Positions 8,923 through 19,195 of a stretch of 64,000 nt of DNA are shown here, piece after piece. Made by a program: the position numbers and the translations under genes. The notes below the pieces were generated by a model, which saw nothing but the letters and a program-made list of their open reading frames with translations, had not been told where the DNA came from and searched no databases. The stretch lies in the NCBI RefSeq assembly GCF_029167645.1, contig NZ_CP119147.1:4296501-4360500 (forward strand), in the 5' to 3' direction. This stretch comes from Streptomyces sp. AM 2-1-1. GTDB lineage: Bacteria; Actinomycetota; Actinomycetes; Streptomycetales; Streptomycetaceae. The stretch's first letter is position 1. Every line of letters begins with the position of its first letter.

Positions 8923-10919
8923 CCACCACGACCCTCGCCGTCCTCGTCCCCCTGCTGCCCTTCCTCGGAGCCGTCGCCGGGCTGCTGCTCGGCCGCACCG
9001 CCCCCGGGTTCGTGCGGCCGCTCGCCGTCCTCCCGGTGTTGGCCGCGGCCGTGCTCGCCGTGGTCGTCGCCGCCGACCAGGGCGGCGGCCGGGCGCTAGA
9101 CGCCTCCACCCGGCTCACCCCCACCGGCTCGGTGCCGATCGACCTCGCGCTGCACCTGGACGGGTTCGCCGTCCTGGCGGCCGTCCTCGTCGGGCTGGTC
9201 GCGACCTGCGTGCAGGTCTACTCGTTCGCGTACCTCCGCGACGACCCCCGCTACCCCTCCTACGCGGCCCTCGTCTCCCTCTTCACCTCCGCGATGCTGC
9301 TGGTCGTCTACTCCGGCGACCTGATGGTGCTCCTGGTCGGCTGGGAGGTCATGGGCATCTGCTCGTACTTCCTCGTCGGCCACTACTGGGAGACGCCCGA
9401 GGCGCGCGCCGCCTCCCTCAAGGCGTTCCTGGTCACCAAGCTCGGCGACGTCCCCTTCCTCATCGGGCTCTTCGCGCTCGCCGCCGACACCGGCACCTTC
9501 CGCATCACCGGCGTCCTCGGCGCGGTCGCCGACGGCGGGCTCGACCACCCGACCCTCATCGCGCTGCTGCTCCTCGCCGGGGTGGCGGGAAAGTCCGCGC
9601 AGTTCCCGCTGCACACCTGGCTGCCCGACGCGATGGCCGGCCCGACGCCCGTCTCCGCGCTCATCCACGCCGCGACGATGGTCGCCGCCGGCATCTACTT
9701 CGTGGCCCGGCTGCTGCCCGTCTTCGCCGCCTCCGGAGCCGCCCTCGTCGTCCTCTCCGTGATGGCCGCCGTCACCATGGTCGGCTCCGGTCTGGCCGCG
9801 CTCGCACAGGACGACATCAAACGCGTCCTCGCCTACTCGACCCTCGGTCAGCTCGGCTACATGGCCGGGGCACTGGCCGTCGGCGACCGGGGTGCCGCCG
9901 TCTTCCACCTCCTGTCGCACGGCGCCTTCAAGGCCGTCCTCTTCCTCGCCGCAGGCGTCGTCATCCACGCCACCGGCACCAACTCGCTCGCCGCGATGTC
10001 CCGCATGGGCGGCCTGACCCGGCGCATCCCCGACGCCTACTGGACGATGACCGTCGCCCTGCTGGCTCTGGCCGCCATCCCGCCGTTCGCCGGCTTCTTC
10101 TCCAAGGAGGCCGTCCTCGTCGCCGCCGAGCACACCGCCCTGGGCGAGCGCCACGTCGCCCCGGCCGCCGCCGGCTGGACGATCCTCGTCGCCGGCCTGC
10201 TGGCCGCTGTGCTCACCGCCGCGTACGCCACCCGGCTCTGGCTGCTCACCTTCCGGGGCCGCGGCCCCGAGGTGGCCGACCACGGCAAGCAGCCCGTCGC
10301 GATGACCTCCGTCCTGTGGGTGCTGGCCGTCCCCACCCTCGGCTTCGGCCTGACGGCCGGGGTGATCGGCGACTGGTTCGACGGACACCGCCTCACCCCC
10401 ACGCTCACCACCGCCGTCCTCTCCACGGGCGTCGGTCTCGTCGGCGGTCTCGTCACCTACGCCGCCTGGCGCCACACCACCGCACACGCCGCGGGCCATC
10501 CCCTCGGTGCCGTCACCGCGCACCCCCGGGCCGAACCCGCCCTCGTCGAGGCCGAGGCCATCAGCGCCCACACCGCCGTCTACGGGGACATCGCGGACGC
10601 GGCCGACCCCGCCGACCCCGGCCGCCTGCTGCTCGGCCCCCTGCACCCCGCCGCGGCCGCCGGATTCCACCTGGACGCCCTGTACACGCGGCTGTTCGTA
10701 CGGCCCGTCCTGGCGGCCGCCCGCCTCGTCCGCTTCCTGGACCGCGAGGTCGTCGACACGTACGTACGCGGCTCCGGCGCCACCGCGCGGCTGCTCGGCA
10801 CCGCCGTCCGCCGCGCCCAGACCGGCAACGCGCAGACCTACGTCTCCGCCCTGCTCGCCGGGTCCCTCGTCCTGACGATCGCCGTCGTCGTCTATGCCAA
10901 CGTCAACGCCGGGGCGTGA
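8919..10919 (+). CDS. nuoL: NADH-quinone oxidoreductase subunit L
   Basis: A 666-residue antiporter-like proton-pumping subunit with about 16 helices. The core motif [20 protein letters not shown] (with the channel lysine) is followed by [17 protein letters not shown], and by [18 protein letters not shown] further on. The region linking to the last helix (about residues 520-640) matches the amphipathic lateral helix region of NuoL. GTG 8919 overlaps the nuoK stop (GTGA). Length is slightly above the ~610-650 typical of the family. Confidence 0.95.
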   Translation: MTTTTLAVLVPLLPFLGAVAGLLLGRTAPGFVRPLAVLPVLAAAVLAVVVAADQGGGRALDASTRLTPTGSVPIDLALHLDGFAVLAAVLVGLVATCVQVYSFAYLRDDPRYPSYAALVSLFTSAMLLVVYSGDLMVLLVGWEVMGICSYFLVGHYWETPEARAASLKAFLVTKLGDVPFLIGLFALAADTGTFRITGVLGAVADGGLDHPTLIALLLLAGVAGKSAQFPLHTWLPDAMAGPTPVSALIHAATMVAAGIYFVARLLPVFAASGAALVVLSVMAAVTMVGSGLAALAQDDIKRVLAYSTLGQLGYMAGALAVGDRGAAVFHLLSHGAFKAVLFLAAGVVIHATGTNSLAAMSRMGGLTRRIPDAYWTMTVALLALAAIPPFAGFFSKEAVLVAAEHTALGERHVAPAAAGWTILVAGLLAAVLTAAYATRLWLLTFRGRGPEVADHGKQPVAMTSVLWVLAVPTLGFGLTAGVIGDWFDGHRLTPTLTTAVLSTGVGLVGGLVTYAAWRHTTAHAAGHPLGAVTAHPRAEPALVEAEAISAHTAVYGDIADAADPADPGRLLLGPLHPAAAAGFHLDALYTRLFVRPVLAAARLVRFLDREVVDTYVRGSGATARLLGTAVRRAQTGNAQTYVSALLAGSLVLTIAVVVYANVNAGA

Positions 10920-10922
10920 ACC

Positions 10923-12623
10923 GTGCTCGATATCAGCCCGTCCGTGATGCAGGTCCTCCTGGCGCTGGCCGTCGTCGGCCCGCTGGTGGGCGCCGTCGCC
11001 GCCCTGCTGCCCGCCCCGCCCGGACTGAGGGGCCGCGACCCGGACCAGGCCGTGCTCCGCCACGGCGTCACCGTGACCGGCGCCATCCTCCTCGTCACCC
11101 TGCTGCTGGCGGCCGGCTTCGACCGCGACCACGCGGCGACGATGCAGGCCACCACCGACATCAGCTGGATCCCGGCGCTGGACGTCCGGGTCCACCTCGG
11201 CATCGACGGCATCTCTCTCCCCCTCCTCGTGCTCACCGCGCTGCTGACCTTCCTCTGCGCGGTGTACAGCTACTTCAAGATGCCCGCGGGCCCGTCCCCG
11301 AAGGCCTTCGTCGCCCTGATCCTGCTGCTGGAGTCCGGCACGCTGGCGACCTTCGCCGTGCTGGACCTGCTGCTCTTCTTCCTCGCGTTCGAGATGGTCC
11401 TCATCCCGATGTACTTCCTCATCGCCCGCTGGGGCGGTGCGGGCAAGCAGGCCGCGGCCTCGAAGTTCGTCCTCTACACGCTGCTCGGCTCCGTCGTCAT
11501 GCTGCTCGGGCTGCTGCTCGTGGGCCTGCACGCCGGCACCTTCGACATGGTGGCACTCGCCACCGACAACGGCCGGGGCCTCTCCACGTCCGTGCAGGTC
11601 ATCGCCGTTCTGGCGATCGGGATCGGGCTCGCAGTGAAGACCCCGATGTGGCCGCTGCACAGCTGGCTGCCCGACGCGCACACCGCCGCCCCCACGGCGG
11701 GCTCGGTCCTCCTCGCCGGCGTGATGCTGAAGATGGGTACCTACGGGTTCGTCCGGGTGCTCCTCCCGATCGCTCCCGAGGGGATGCGCACCTTCGCGCC
11801 GTACCTCGCCGCGCTCGCGGTCGCCGGGATCGTCTACGGCTCGCTCGCCTGCCTCGCCCTCGCCCGCCCGGGCGCGAAGGGCGACCTCAAGCGGCTGATC
11901 GCGTACTCCTCGGTCGGCCACATGGGGTTCGTCCTCCTCGGCATCGCCTCCATGACCCCCGCCGGGGTCAATGGCGCGCTCTTCGCCAACATCGCCCACG
12001 GCCTCATCACCGGCCTGCTCTTCTTCCTGGTCGGCGCGGTGAAGGACCGGCACGGCACCGCCGACCTCGACACCCTCGCGGGGGCCACCGGCGCGGCCCT
12101 CTACGGCCGCGCGCCCCGGCTGGGCGCCCTGCTCGCCTTCGCCGCCGTCGCCTCCCTCGGACTCCCCGGCCTGGCGGGATTCTGGGGCGAGATGCTCACC
12201 CTCTTCGGCGCCTTCGACCCGGCCGAAGGGCTCAGCCGTCCCGCCTTCCTGACGTTCACGGCGATCGGCGCCTTCGGAACCCTGCTCACCGCCGCGTACA
12301 TGCTCGCCGTCGTCCGCCGCGTCTGCATGGGTGAGCCGCCCGCACGGACGGCTCACCCCACCGGGCTCGGCGGCGGACCACACGAGGACGCGCCCCCCGC
12401 CGGCAGCCCGGCGGCGGAGCCCACCGCCCCCACCGGGGGCGTGGCGACGGCGGTGGCCCCCGGGACGGCGGCCACCGCGGAGATCGCCGACGTCCGCCCG
12501 TACGAGTTCGCCGCCTGGACCCCGCTCGTCGTCCTCACCGTCCTCGCCGGACTCTGGCCCGCCCTCCTCCTCGGGCTCAGCGACCCGGCCGTGCAGAAGC
12601 TCCTCGCAGGAGGCAAGTCGTGA
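10923..12623 (+). CDS. nuoM: NADH-quinone oxidoreductase subunit M
   Basis: A 566-residue antiporter-like subunit with about 14 helices. Signatures are AVKTPMWPLHSWLPDAHTAA and DLKRLIAYSSVGHMGFVLLG. A Pro/Ala/Gly-rich loop of about 60 residues (roughly 470-530) separates the last two helices and is longer than usual. GTG 10923 lies 3 bp after the nuoL stop. Confidence 0.95.
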   Translation: MLDISPSVMQVLLALAVVGPLVGAVAALLPAPPGLRGRDPDQAVLRHGVTVTGAILLVTLLLAAGFDRDHAATMQATTDISWIPALDVRVHLGIDGISLPLLVLTALLTFLCAVYSYFKMPAGPSPKAFVALILLLESGTLATFAVLDLLLFFLAFEMVLIPMYFLIARWGGAGKQAAASKFVLYTLLGSVVMLLGLLLVGLHAGTFDMVALATDNGRGLSTSVQVIAVLAIGIGLAVKTPMWPLHSWLPDAHTAAPTAGSVLLAGVMLKMGTYGFVRVLLPIAPEGMRTFAPYLAALAVAGIVYGSLACLALARPGAKGDLKRLIAYSSVGHMGFVLLGIASMTPAGVNGALFANIAHGLITGLLFFLVGAVKDRHGTADLDTLAGATGAALYGRAPRLGALLAFAAVASLGLPGLAGFWGEMLTLFGAFDPAEGLSRPAFLTFTAIGAFGTLLTAAYMLAVVRRVCMGEPPARTAHPTGLGGGPHEDAPPAGSPAAEPTAPTGGVATAVAPGTAATAEIADVRPYEFAAWTPLVVLTVLAGLWPALLLGLSDPAVQKLLAGGKS

Positions 12624-14254
12624 TCGCGGACCTCGTCACCGCCGCCGGCGCGGCCCCGGGCGGCCCCGGCACGGGCACGGCGGCCGGCGCGCCACTCGCG
12701 CAGTCGGCCGCGAGCCTCGTCCAGTCCGTCGACTGGCTCGCCGTCGCACCCCCGCTCGCCGTCGCGGTCCTCGCGCTCGCCGTCCTCGTCGCCGACCTCT
12801 TCCTCGCCGAACGCCACAAGCCGCTCCTCGGCTACGCCACCGTGGGCGGGCTCGTCGTCGCCCTCGCCCTGCTGATCCCGCTGCGGGACGGTGACCGGTC
12901 CACCTTCTGCGTGGACACCGCCACCCCCGGTGCGGGCCAGGCGTGCAGCTACACCGCCGACCACTTCGCCCTCGTCCTCCAGGCCCTGGTCCTCGGCGGA
13001 GCGCTGCTCACCGCGCTGCTCTCGCTCGACGACACCCGCAGGCTGCCGGCCGGGGAGTTCTGGTTCCTGCTGCTCTCCTCGGCCTCCGGCGCGGTGCTGC
13101 TGCCGGCCTCCCGCGACCTCATCACCCTCGTCGTCGCCCTGGAAGTCGCCTCGCTCCCCGCCTTCGCCCTCGTCGGCATCAAGCGCGGCGACCGGCGCTC
13201 CTCCGAGGCGGCCCTCAAGTTCTTCCTCTCCTCCGTCACCGCGACCGCCGTGATGCTCCTCGGCGTCAGCTTCGTCTACGCGGCGACCGGGACCACCCAC
13301 CTCACCGGGATCGCCCGCGGACTCGACCAGGTCCCCGGGCGGTTCGCGACCCTCGCCGCGGCGGGAGTCGCCCTGACCCTCGTCGGCTTCGCCTTCAAGA
13401 CCGCCGCCGCGCCCTTCCACTTCTGGGTCCCCGACACCTACGTCGGTGCCCCGCTGCCCATCGCCGCCTACCTCTCCGTCGTCGGCAAGGCGGTCGGCTT
13501 CACGGGCCTGATCCTGGTCACGGTGATCGCCTTCCCGTCCTACGCCGACGTCTGGGGGCCGGCTCTCGCCGTCCTCGCCGCGCTGACCATGACCGTCGGG
13601 AACGTCGCCGCCCTGCGCCAGGAGCCCGGCCGCGCCCGCAGCGCCGTACGCCTGCTCGCCTGGTCCTCCGTCGGCCAGGCCGGCTACCTCCTGGTGCCGA
13701 TCGCCGCGTCCGCCTACGCGGAGGACGTCCGGGTGGGCTCCACCGTCGCGTACGCCCTGATGTACGCCGTCGTGAACCTCGGCGCGTTCGCGGTCGCCGC
13801 GCTCGTCGCCCGTACGAGTCCCGGCAACCGGCTGACCGACTACCGCGCCCTCTACGCCCGCCGCCCCCTCACCGCCCTGGCGATGGCCTTCTTCCTGCTC
13901 TGCCTGGCCGGTCTGCCGCCGGGCATCGTCGGACTCTTCGCCAAGGTCACCGTCTTCTCGGCGGCCGTCGACGCGGGCCTGGGCTGGCTCGCCGTCGTCA
14001 TGGCCGTCAACGTGGTGATCGCCCTCGCCTACTACCTCCGGTGGACCGCGCTGCTCTTCCGCGGTGCCGGCGCCCCCGAGGCCGTACCGGCGGCCGTGGC
14101 GGCCCCGGCGCCGGCCTCCGCGGACCCGATCACGGGAACGGCCGCGGCCCCCGCGCCCCTGGTCGCGGCGCTCGTCCTCACCGCCGCCGCCGCGCTCGTC
14201 CTCTCCGGGGCGCCGCAGATCGTGCTGAGATTCGCCACCGGCACGCTCTTCTGA
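12620..14254 (+). CDS. nuoN: NADH-quinone oxidoreductase subunit N
   Basis: A 544-residue antiporter-like subunit and last gene of the operon. It shows KTAAAPFHFWVPDTYVGAP (pump lysine and proline motif) and VRLLAWSSVGQAGYLLVP. GTG 12620 overlaps the nuoM stop and follows a strong AGGAGG site. A GGGGCCGGCCCC palindrome just past the stop (14256-14267) may contribute to termination. Confidence 0.95.
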   Translation: MIADLVTAAGAAPGGPGTGTAAGAPLAQSAASLVQSVDWLAVAPPLAVAVLALAVLVADLFLAERHKPLLGYATVGGLVVALALLIPLRDGDRSTFCVDTATPGAGQACSYTADHFALVLQALVLGGALLTALLSLDDTRRLPAGEFWFLLLSSASGAVLLPASRDLITLVVALEVASLPAFALVGIKRGDRRSSEAALKFFLSSVTATAVMLLGVSFVYAATGTTHLTGIARGLDQVPGRFATLAAAGVALTLVGFAFKTAAAPFHFWVPDTYVGAPLPIAAYLSVVGKAVGFTGLILVTVIAFPSYADVWGPALAVLAALTMTVGNVAALRQEPGRARSAVRLLAWSSVGQAGYLLVPIAASAYAEDVRVGSTVAYALMYAVVNLGAFAVAALVARTSPGNRLTDYRALYARRPLTALAMAFFLLCLAGLPPGIVGLFAKVTVFSAAVDAGLGWLAVVMAVNVVIALAYYLRWTALLFRGAGAPEAVPAAVAAPAPASADPITGTAAAPAPLVAALVLTAAAALVLSGAPQIVLRFATGTLF

Positions 14255-14400
14255 CGGGGCCGGCCCCCCGCCGCACCGCGGCCCCCGCCCTCACCTCACC
14301 GGCTTGCTCCGGCGGGCCGGAACAGGGCAGGGTCTTCGGTGCACGCGTCACGCACCGGGCGGGGACGCCGGCGCCACGAGCGGAACGAGGAGACAGCGCA

Positions 14401-14898
14401 GTGCTGAACGGGTTCAAGGAATTCATCCTGCGGGGCAACGTCGTGTCCATGGCGATCGGCCTCGCCGTGGGAGCGGCCTTCACCGCCGTCGTCACCGGAT
14501 TCAGCAACGCCTTCATCGTGCCGCTCATCGGTGTCATCACGCGGGGGACGGGGGACTTCAGCAAGGCGTCCTTCAAGGTCGAGGGCGTCGCCTTCCCCTA
14601 CGGCCTCTTCATCGCCGCGGCGATCGCCTTCCTCATCACCGCCGCCGTCCTCTACTTCTGCGTCGTCGTCCCGATGCAGAAGGTCCAGGACCGCTTCACC
14701 GCGAAGAAGGCCGACGAGCCCGCCGACATCAAGGCCGCGCTCCGTGACTGCCCGCGCTGCTACACCGCCATCCCGGCCATCGCCTCCCGCTGCGGACACT
14801 GCACCAGCGAGGTCGAGCCCGACCCCGCCGTCCTGGCGCACGCCGAGCGGCTCACCGGGAAGCCCGCGGGGACCGAGAAGCTCCCCGCCCCGCGCTGA
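14401..14898 (+). CDS. mscL: Large-conductance mechanosensitive channel with C-terminal zinc ribbon
   Basis: A 165-residue channel that opens under membrane tension and releases osmolytes. MscL features are the N-terminal GFKEFILRGNVVSMAIGLAV (amphipathic helix into TM1) and the second helix LFIAAAIAFLITAAVLYF. The C-terminal part differs from the plain helical bundle of E. coli MscL: it holds CPRC (C117, C120) and CGHC (C131, C134), a likely zinc-binding ribbon. GTG 14401 follows GAGGAG. It lies 146 bp after nuoN and could be read through or independent. Confidence 0.88.
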   Translation: MLNGFKEFILRGNVVSMAIGLAVGAAFTAVVTGFSNAFIVPLIGVITRGTGDFSKASFKVEGVAFPYGLFIAAAIAFLITAAVLYFCVVVPMQKVQDRFTAKKADEPADIKAALRDCPRCYTAIPAIASRCGHCTSEVEPDPAVLAHAERLTGKPAGTEKLPAPR

Positions 14899-15120
14899 CG
14901 GCCCTTCCCCGCCCCTCCGAAGCCCCGGCACCCCACCCGGCCCACCCGTACGGGCTACCCCGCCCTCCGGCCCGTACAGCCGTGCGGGACCCGCCCCCCG
15001 GGGCCGCGCACCAGGGAACTCGCTCGCCCCGCCTGGCGTTGACCAGAACGGGAAGCTCCACTGAGAAGTGGACCCCTATCGAGCAAGGGTTCCCCTGCTG
15101 CACCATTTGGAGGGCGTACC

Positions 15121-15984
15121 GTGCACCGCCGGCACAACGGGCTGAAGACCGCCGTACTCCTCGGCGGTCTCTCCGCCCTGATCATCGTCATCGGCAGCTT
15201 CTTCGGACGCACCGGCCTGATCGTCGCGCTCCTCGTGGCGGTCGGCACCAACGCCTACGCGTACTGGAACAGCGACAAGCTCGCGCTGCGGGCGATGCGG
15301 GCACGGCCGGTCAGCGAGTTCGAGGCCCCCACGATCTACCGCATCGTGCGCGAGCTCTCGACCGCCGCCCGCCGGCCCATGCCCCGGCTCTACCTCTCGC
15401 CCACCCAGGCACCCAACGCCTTCGCCACCGGCCGCAACCCGCGCAACGCCGCCGTCTGCTGCACCGACGGCATCCTCCAGATCCTGGACGAACGCGAACT
15501 GCGCGGTGTCCTCGGCCACGAGTTGAGCCACGTCTACAACCGCGACATCCTGATCTCGTCCGTCGCCGGAGCACTCGCCTCGGTCGTGATGTTCCTGGTC
15601 AACTTCGCCTGGCTGATCCCGGTCGGCCGCTCCAGCGACGACGAGGGCCCCGGCATCTTCGGCCTGCTCCTCGTGATGATCCTCGGCCCGCTCGCCGCCT
15701 CGGTCATCCAGCTCGCCGTGAGCCGCTCCCGCGAGTACGAGGCCGACGCCTCCGGAGCCCAGCTCACGGGGGACCCGCTCGCCCTGGCGAGCGCCCTGCG
15801 CAAGCTCGACGCGGGGACCAAGCGGCTCCCGCTCCCGCCCGAGCCGCGCATCGAGACCGCGAGCCACATGATGATCGTGAACCCCTTCCGGCCCGGCCAG
15901 GGCGTGTCCAAGATGTTCTCCACGCATCCGCCGATGGCGGAGCGCATCGCCCGACTAGAGAAGATGGCAGGTCATCGACGGTGA
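15121..15984 (+). CDS. htpX: HtpX-type membrane zinc metalloprotease
   Basis: A 287-residue M48-family protease that degrades damaged membrane proteins. Two N-terminal helices (residues 10-45) precede the zinc site HELSH (H133, E134, H137), and further helices follow. SREYEAD at about residue 203 supplies the third zinc ligand. GTG 15121 sits 8-10 nt after TTGGAGGGC. The stop overlaps the start of the next gene by GTGA, so the two are translationally coupled. Confidence 0.93.
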   Translation: MHRRHNGLKTAVLLGGLSALIIVIGSFFGRTGLIVALLVAVGTNAYAYWNSDKLALRAMRARPVSEFEAPTIYRIVRELSTAARRPMPRLYLSPTQAPNAFATGRNPRNAAVCCTDGILQILDERELRGVLGHELSHVYNRDILISSVAGALASVVMFLVNFAWLIPVGRSSDDEGPGIFGLLLVMILGPLAASVIQLAVSRSREYEADASGAQLTGDPLALASALRKLDAGTKRLPLPPEPRIETASHMMIVNPFRPGQGVSKMFSTHPPMAERIARLEKMAGHRR

Positions 15985-16373
15985 AGACGATCCTGAACGT
16001 CATATGGCTGGTCCTGTGCGGCTTCTGGATGTGCCTCGGCTACCTCGCCGCCGGCCTCCTCCTCTGCATCACGATCATCGGCATCCCCTTCGGCGTGGCC
16101 GCGTTCCGCATCGGCCTGTACGCCCTCTGGCCCTTCGGCTACATGGTCGTCGACCGCCAGGACGCGGGCGGCGCCTCCTGCGTCGGCAACGTCCTCTGGC
16201 TGGTCCTCGCCGGCTGGTGGCTGGCCCTCGGGCACATCGTCACCGGCATCGCGCTCTTCGTGACCATCATCGGCATCCCGCTGGCCATCGCGAACTTCAA
16301 GCTGATCCCGGTGTCGCTGATGCCGTTCGGCAAGGAGGTCGTCCCCACCGACCAGCCCTTCGCCGCCCGGTAG
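15981..16373 (+). CDS. YccF domain inner-membrane protein
   Basis: A 130-residue membrane protein with two similar halves. Each starts NVxWLVL and contains a [10 protein letters not shown] or [14 protein letters not shown] motif, which is the duplicated YccF pattern. The molecular role of the family is not known. GTG 15981 overlaps the htpX stop, so the two are co-translated; a role in envelope quality control is only inferred from that. Confidence 0.85.
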   Translation: MKTILNVIWLVLCGFWMCLGYLAAGLLLCITIIGIPFGVAAFRIGLYALWPFGYMVVDRQDAGGASCVGNVLWLVLAGWWLALGHIVTGIALFVTIIGIPLAIANFKLIPVSLMPFGKEVVPTDQPFAAR

Positions 16374-16539
16374 CCCGCCCGCCCCCGCACCTGGCAGTCC
16401 GCCCACGGTCCGCCTCCGCCCCCGCGCCCGGAGGCCGTCCGCCCGGCGGCCCCTCCGCCCGTGTGCCCTGCGGGGCAACCGCTCCCACCACACCGCGCGT
16501 CCCTGAATCCACAACCAGGAAAAGGGGTAGGTGGGCCGC

Positions 16540-16812
16540 ATGGGCATCATCGCGTGGATCATTCTCGGGCTCGTCGCCGGAGTCATAGCCAAGGTTCTGC
16601 TGCCGGGGCGCGACCCCGGCGGCATCATCATCACGACCCTCATCGGGATCGCCGGAGCCTTCGTCGGAGGCTGGCTCTCCGCGAAGGTCCTCGACCGTCC
16701 GATCAACGACGACTTCTTCGACCTCGCCACCTGGGTCGCCGCCATCGCGGGCTCCCTGGTGCTGCTCATCGTCTACCGGTTGCTCTTCGGCAACTCCCGC
16801 GAACGCCGCTGA
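16540..16812 (+). CDS. GlsB/YeaQ/YmgE family small membrane protein
   Basis: A 90-residue protein with three hydrophobic segments and the family's glycine-rich pattern (GLVAGVIAKVLLPGRDPGG, then GIAGAFVGGWLS). The family is annotated as transglycosylase-associated, with a loose link to stress response and no proven activity. ATG 16540 was preferred to GTG 16531 because homologues of this family typically begin MGIIAW and because GGTAGG lies 7 nt upstream. Confidence 0.85.
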   Translation: MGIIAWIILGLVAGVIAKVLLPGRDPGGIIITTLIGIAGAFVGGWLSAKVLDRPINDDFFDLATWVAAIAGSLVLLIVYRLLFGNSRERR

Positions 16813-16873
16813 CGACGGCGCCGGCCCGCACTCCGCACGCCCGCGCGCGGCGGGCCGACCGGAGCCGCCCGGC

Positions 16874-17542
16874 TCACCGGTCGTCCAGACCGGTCTCCCG
16901 CAGCGTCAGGTTGAGCCGGCCGGCCCGCATCCCCGTCTCCGGGCCGGCCGTCCCCGGATACACCTTCGGCACCCCGTGGAACGCGAAGCGCGACGGTCCT
17001 CCGAAGACGAACAGGTCACCGGACTCCAGCTCCACGTCCGTCCAGGGCCGCCCCCGGTCCTGCGTGTTCCCGAACCGGAAGACACAGGTGTCCCCGATGC
17101 TCAGCGACACCACGGGGGCCCCGGAGCGCTCCTCGCGGTCCTGGTGCATGCCCATCCGGGCCGTACCGTCGTAGAAGTTCACCAGCCCCGCGTCCGGCGC
17201 GTACGCCCGGCCCGCCGCCTCGTCCCCGTACGCCTCCGCCACCGCGGCCCGGCCCAGCTCCGCGAGCCACTCCGGGAACACCGCGACCCGGGCCCCGTTC
17301 ACGTCGTCAGCGGTCCGCACGTACGCGTACGGCCGCCAGTGCCACCCCAGGCACACCGTCCGCACCGACATCACCCCGCCGCCCGGCAGCTCCGTGTGCC
17401 GCAGCGGAACCGGCCCTCGCGCCCACTCCCGGCAGGCCGCCACCAGCTCCCGCTGCCGCTCCACCGACAACCACCCCGGCACGTGCACCGCCCCGGGGGC
17501 GACGGTCCGCCGCTCCCTCGGGAAGAGCCCCGCCGACGCCAT
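16874..17542 (-). CDS. alkB: AlkB-type alpha-ketoglutarate-dependent DNA dealkylase
   Basis: A 222-residue Fe(II)/2-oxoglutarate dioxygenase predicted to remove methyl groups oxidatively from 1-methyladenine and 3-methylcytosine. The iron ligands are visible: HxD in GMHQDREE (H133, D135) and the distal His in FAFHGV (H189). The 2OG-binding arginines lie in GRLNLTLRETG. The NFYDG motif before the HxD site is typical of the family. The start shares a base with the stop of the upstream ogt gene, forming a two-gene alkylation-repair operon. Confidence 0.92.
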   Translation of the reverse strand: MASAGLFPRERRTVAPGAVHVPGWLSVERQRELVAACREWARGPVPLRHTELPGGGVMSVRTVCLGWHWRPYAYVRTADDVNGARVAVFPEWLAELGRAAVAEAYGDEAAGRAYAPDAGLVNFYDGTARMGMHQDREERSGAPVVSLSIGDTCVFRFGNTQDRGRPWTDVELESGDLFVFGGPSRFAFHGVPKVYPGTAGPETGMRAGRLNLTLRETGLDDR

Positions 17543-18111
17543 CAGCCCCGCCCCGGGCCGCCGGCCGCGTCACGGTCCGCACGCTCCGCCGGGGCGACGG
17601 CCGGCCCCGTCGCGCGGCCTTCCGCCCAGGCGCCCTCGATCGACAGCAGCCGTTCCTTGCGCGCCGGCCCGCCCGCGTACCCCCGCAGCGATCCGTCCGC
17701 GCCGATCACCCGGTGGCACGGCCGCACCACCAGCAGCGGGTTCCGCCCGATCGCGGTCCCCACCGCCCGCACCCCGGCCCCGGCGACACCGACCCGCTGC
17801 GCCACCCAGCCGTACGACACCGTGCTGCCGTACGGGATCTCTTCCAGCGCCCGCCAGACACGCCGCTGGAACTCCGTCCCCGCCCCCGGCGCGTACGGCA
17901 GCTCGAAACGCGTCAGCCGCCCCGCGAAGTACGCCGCGAGCTGCGCCCGGGCCTCCGCGAAGGCCCCCGGGACCTCCCGCCACCCCGCGAGGACGACCGC
18001 CCCGCCCTTCTGCTCCGGTACGGACACCGAGAGCAGTCCCGCGGACGGCTCGTCGCCGACCAGCAGCAGCTCGCCCAGGGGGCTGTCACACCTCGTGTAC
18101 ACCGTGCTCAT
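17542..18111 (-). CDS. ogt: Methylated-DNA-protein-cysteine methyltransferase
   Basis: A 189-residue suicide repair enzyme that transfers alkyl groups from O6-alkylguanine to its own cysteine. The active site is in VVRPCHRVIG (C132), preceded by the DNA-binding helix region RAVGTAIGRNP. GSTVSYGWVA is also conserved. The last ~25 residues are an Ala/Arg/Gly-rich tail. It overlaps alkB by one base. No Ada-type regulator is adjacent. Confidence 0.93.
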   Translation of the reverse strand: MSTVYTRCDSPLGELLLVGDEPSAGLLSVSVPEQKGGAVVLAGWREVPGAFAEARAQLAAYFAGRLTRFELPYAPGAGTEFQRRVWRALEEIPYGSTVSYGWVAQRVGVAGAGVRAVGTAIGRNPLLVVRPCHRVIGADGSLRGYAGGPARKERLLSIEGAWAEGRATGPAVAPAERADRDAAGGPGRG

Positions 18112-18254
18112 CGACGGTCATCCCTCTCACGCGCTCCCGGTCCCGTACTCCGAGTCTGCGCCACCGGGACGCCACCGGGCTGGCGGAAATCCGACATCGG
18201 GTTTCCGGCGCGGGCATCTGGGGGCCGCTCGTGGCACCGGGGCGGAGAACGCTC

Positions 18255-18282
18255 ACGGCGGTGCCGAGGACGACACCGCCGT
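18255..18282 (-). terminator. Hairpin terminator of yajQ
   Basis: A 9-bp perfect stem (ACGGCGGTG and its complement) with a 10-nt loop, about 48 bp past the minus-strand yajQ stop. It lies in the 218-bp gap that also holds the upstream region of ogt. Confidence 0.55.
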
Positions 18283-18329
18283 GGGAGAACCTCGTCGAGC
18301 GGCCGGCGGCACGGCCACCGGCCCGCGCG

Positions 18330-18818
18330 TCAGCGGTAGTTGACGTACTGCAGGGCGAAGTCGAAGTCCTTGCCCTTGAGCAGCGCCTGCACGGCCTGGA
18401 GGTCGTCGCGGCTCTTCGAGCTGACCCGCAGCTCGTCGCCCTGCACCTGCGCCTTGACACCCTTGGGGCCCTCGTCGCGGATGACCTTGGCGACCTTCTT
18501 GGCGTTCTCCTGGGAGATGCCTTCCTCGATCGTCGCGAAGATCTTGTACTCCTTGCCGGAGAGCTGGGGCTCGCCCGCGTCCAGCGACTTCAGCGAGATC
18601 CCGCGCTTGATCAGCTTCGTCTCGAAGATGTCGAGGATCGCCTTGACGCGCTCCTCGCCGTTCGCCTCCATCAGGATCTTCTCGCCGGACCACGCGATCG
18701 ACGCGCCGGTGCCCTTGAAGTCGTAGCGCTGGGAGATCTCCTTGGCGGCCTGGTTGAGGGCGTTGTCGACCTCCTGCCGCTCGACCTTCGAGACGATGTC
18801 GAAACTGGAGTCGGCCAT
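18330..18818 (-). CDS. yajQ: YajQ family nucleotide-binding protein
   Basis: A 162-residue protein with the two-domain UPF0234/YajQ pattern: SSFDIVSKV at the start, [11 protein letters not shown], and [12 protein letters not shown] at the C-terminus. Family members bind nucleotides or RNA, and some bind cyclic di-GMP; the role in this organism is unknown. ATG 18818 was chosen because AAGGAG lies 8 nt upstream and homologues start at MADSSFD; the 30 upstream in-frame residues have no support. Confidence 0.92.
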   Translation of the reverse strand: MADSSFDIVSKVERQEVDNALNQAAKEISQRYDFKGTGASIAWSGEKILMEANGEERVKAILDIFETKLIKRGISLKSLDAGEPQLSGKEYKIFATIEEGISQENAKKVAKVIRDEGPKGVKAQVQGDELRVSSKSRDDLQAVQALLKGKDFDFALQYVNYR

Positions 18819-18994
18819 GGCGTGTGGCTCCTTGCGTCGTAAACGGTCGTAAGCGTGGGGATGCAGGAGAAAGCCTAAAGGCTGACCCGGGGTCCAGCCG
18901 CTGATCAATCGAGTGGCGGAGCACCCCTGCGCATCGGGTATCGTTTACGTCGTCGCCAAGGAGCTCACCAGCGGGGTTCCGGAGCGATGTTCGA

Positions 18995-19076
<82 letters not shown>

Positions 19077-19084
19077 CCGAACGG

Positions 19085-19120
19085 GAAGCCCCCGTCCACA
19101 GTGATGTGGACGGGGGCTTC
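19085..19120 (+). terminator. Strong terminator after tRNA-Tyr
   Basis: A perfect 15-bp stem (GAAGCCCCCGTCCAC and its complement) with a 6-nt loop begins 8 bp after the tRNA. Confidence 0.85.
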
Positions 19121-19195
19121 TCGCATGTCCGCGGCTCGCCGTCCGGATCCCGGGCGTCCCGGGCCCGGAACCGCCGGGCCCGGGTGGCTCCCCGC

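Noticed and set aside
9096..12383. Very long minus-strand frame (about 1,095 codons) opposite nuoL and nuoM
   Set aside because: It is antisense to clear NuoL/NuoM genes and made of Gly/Glu/Arg/Asp repeats; a codon-bias shadow.
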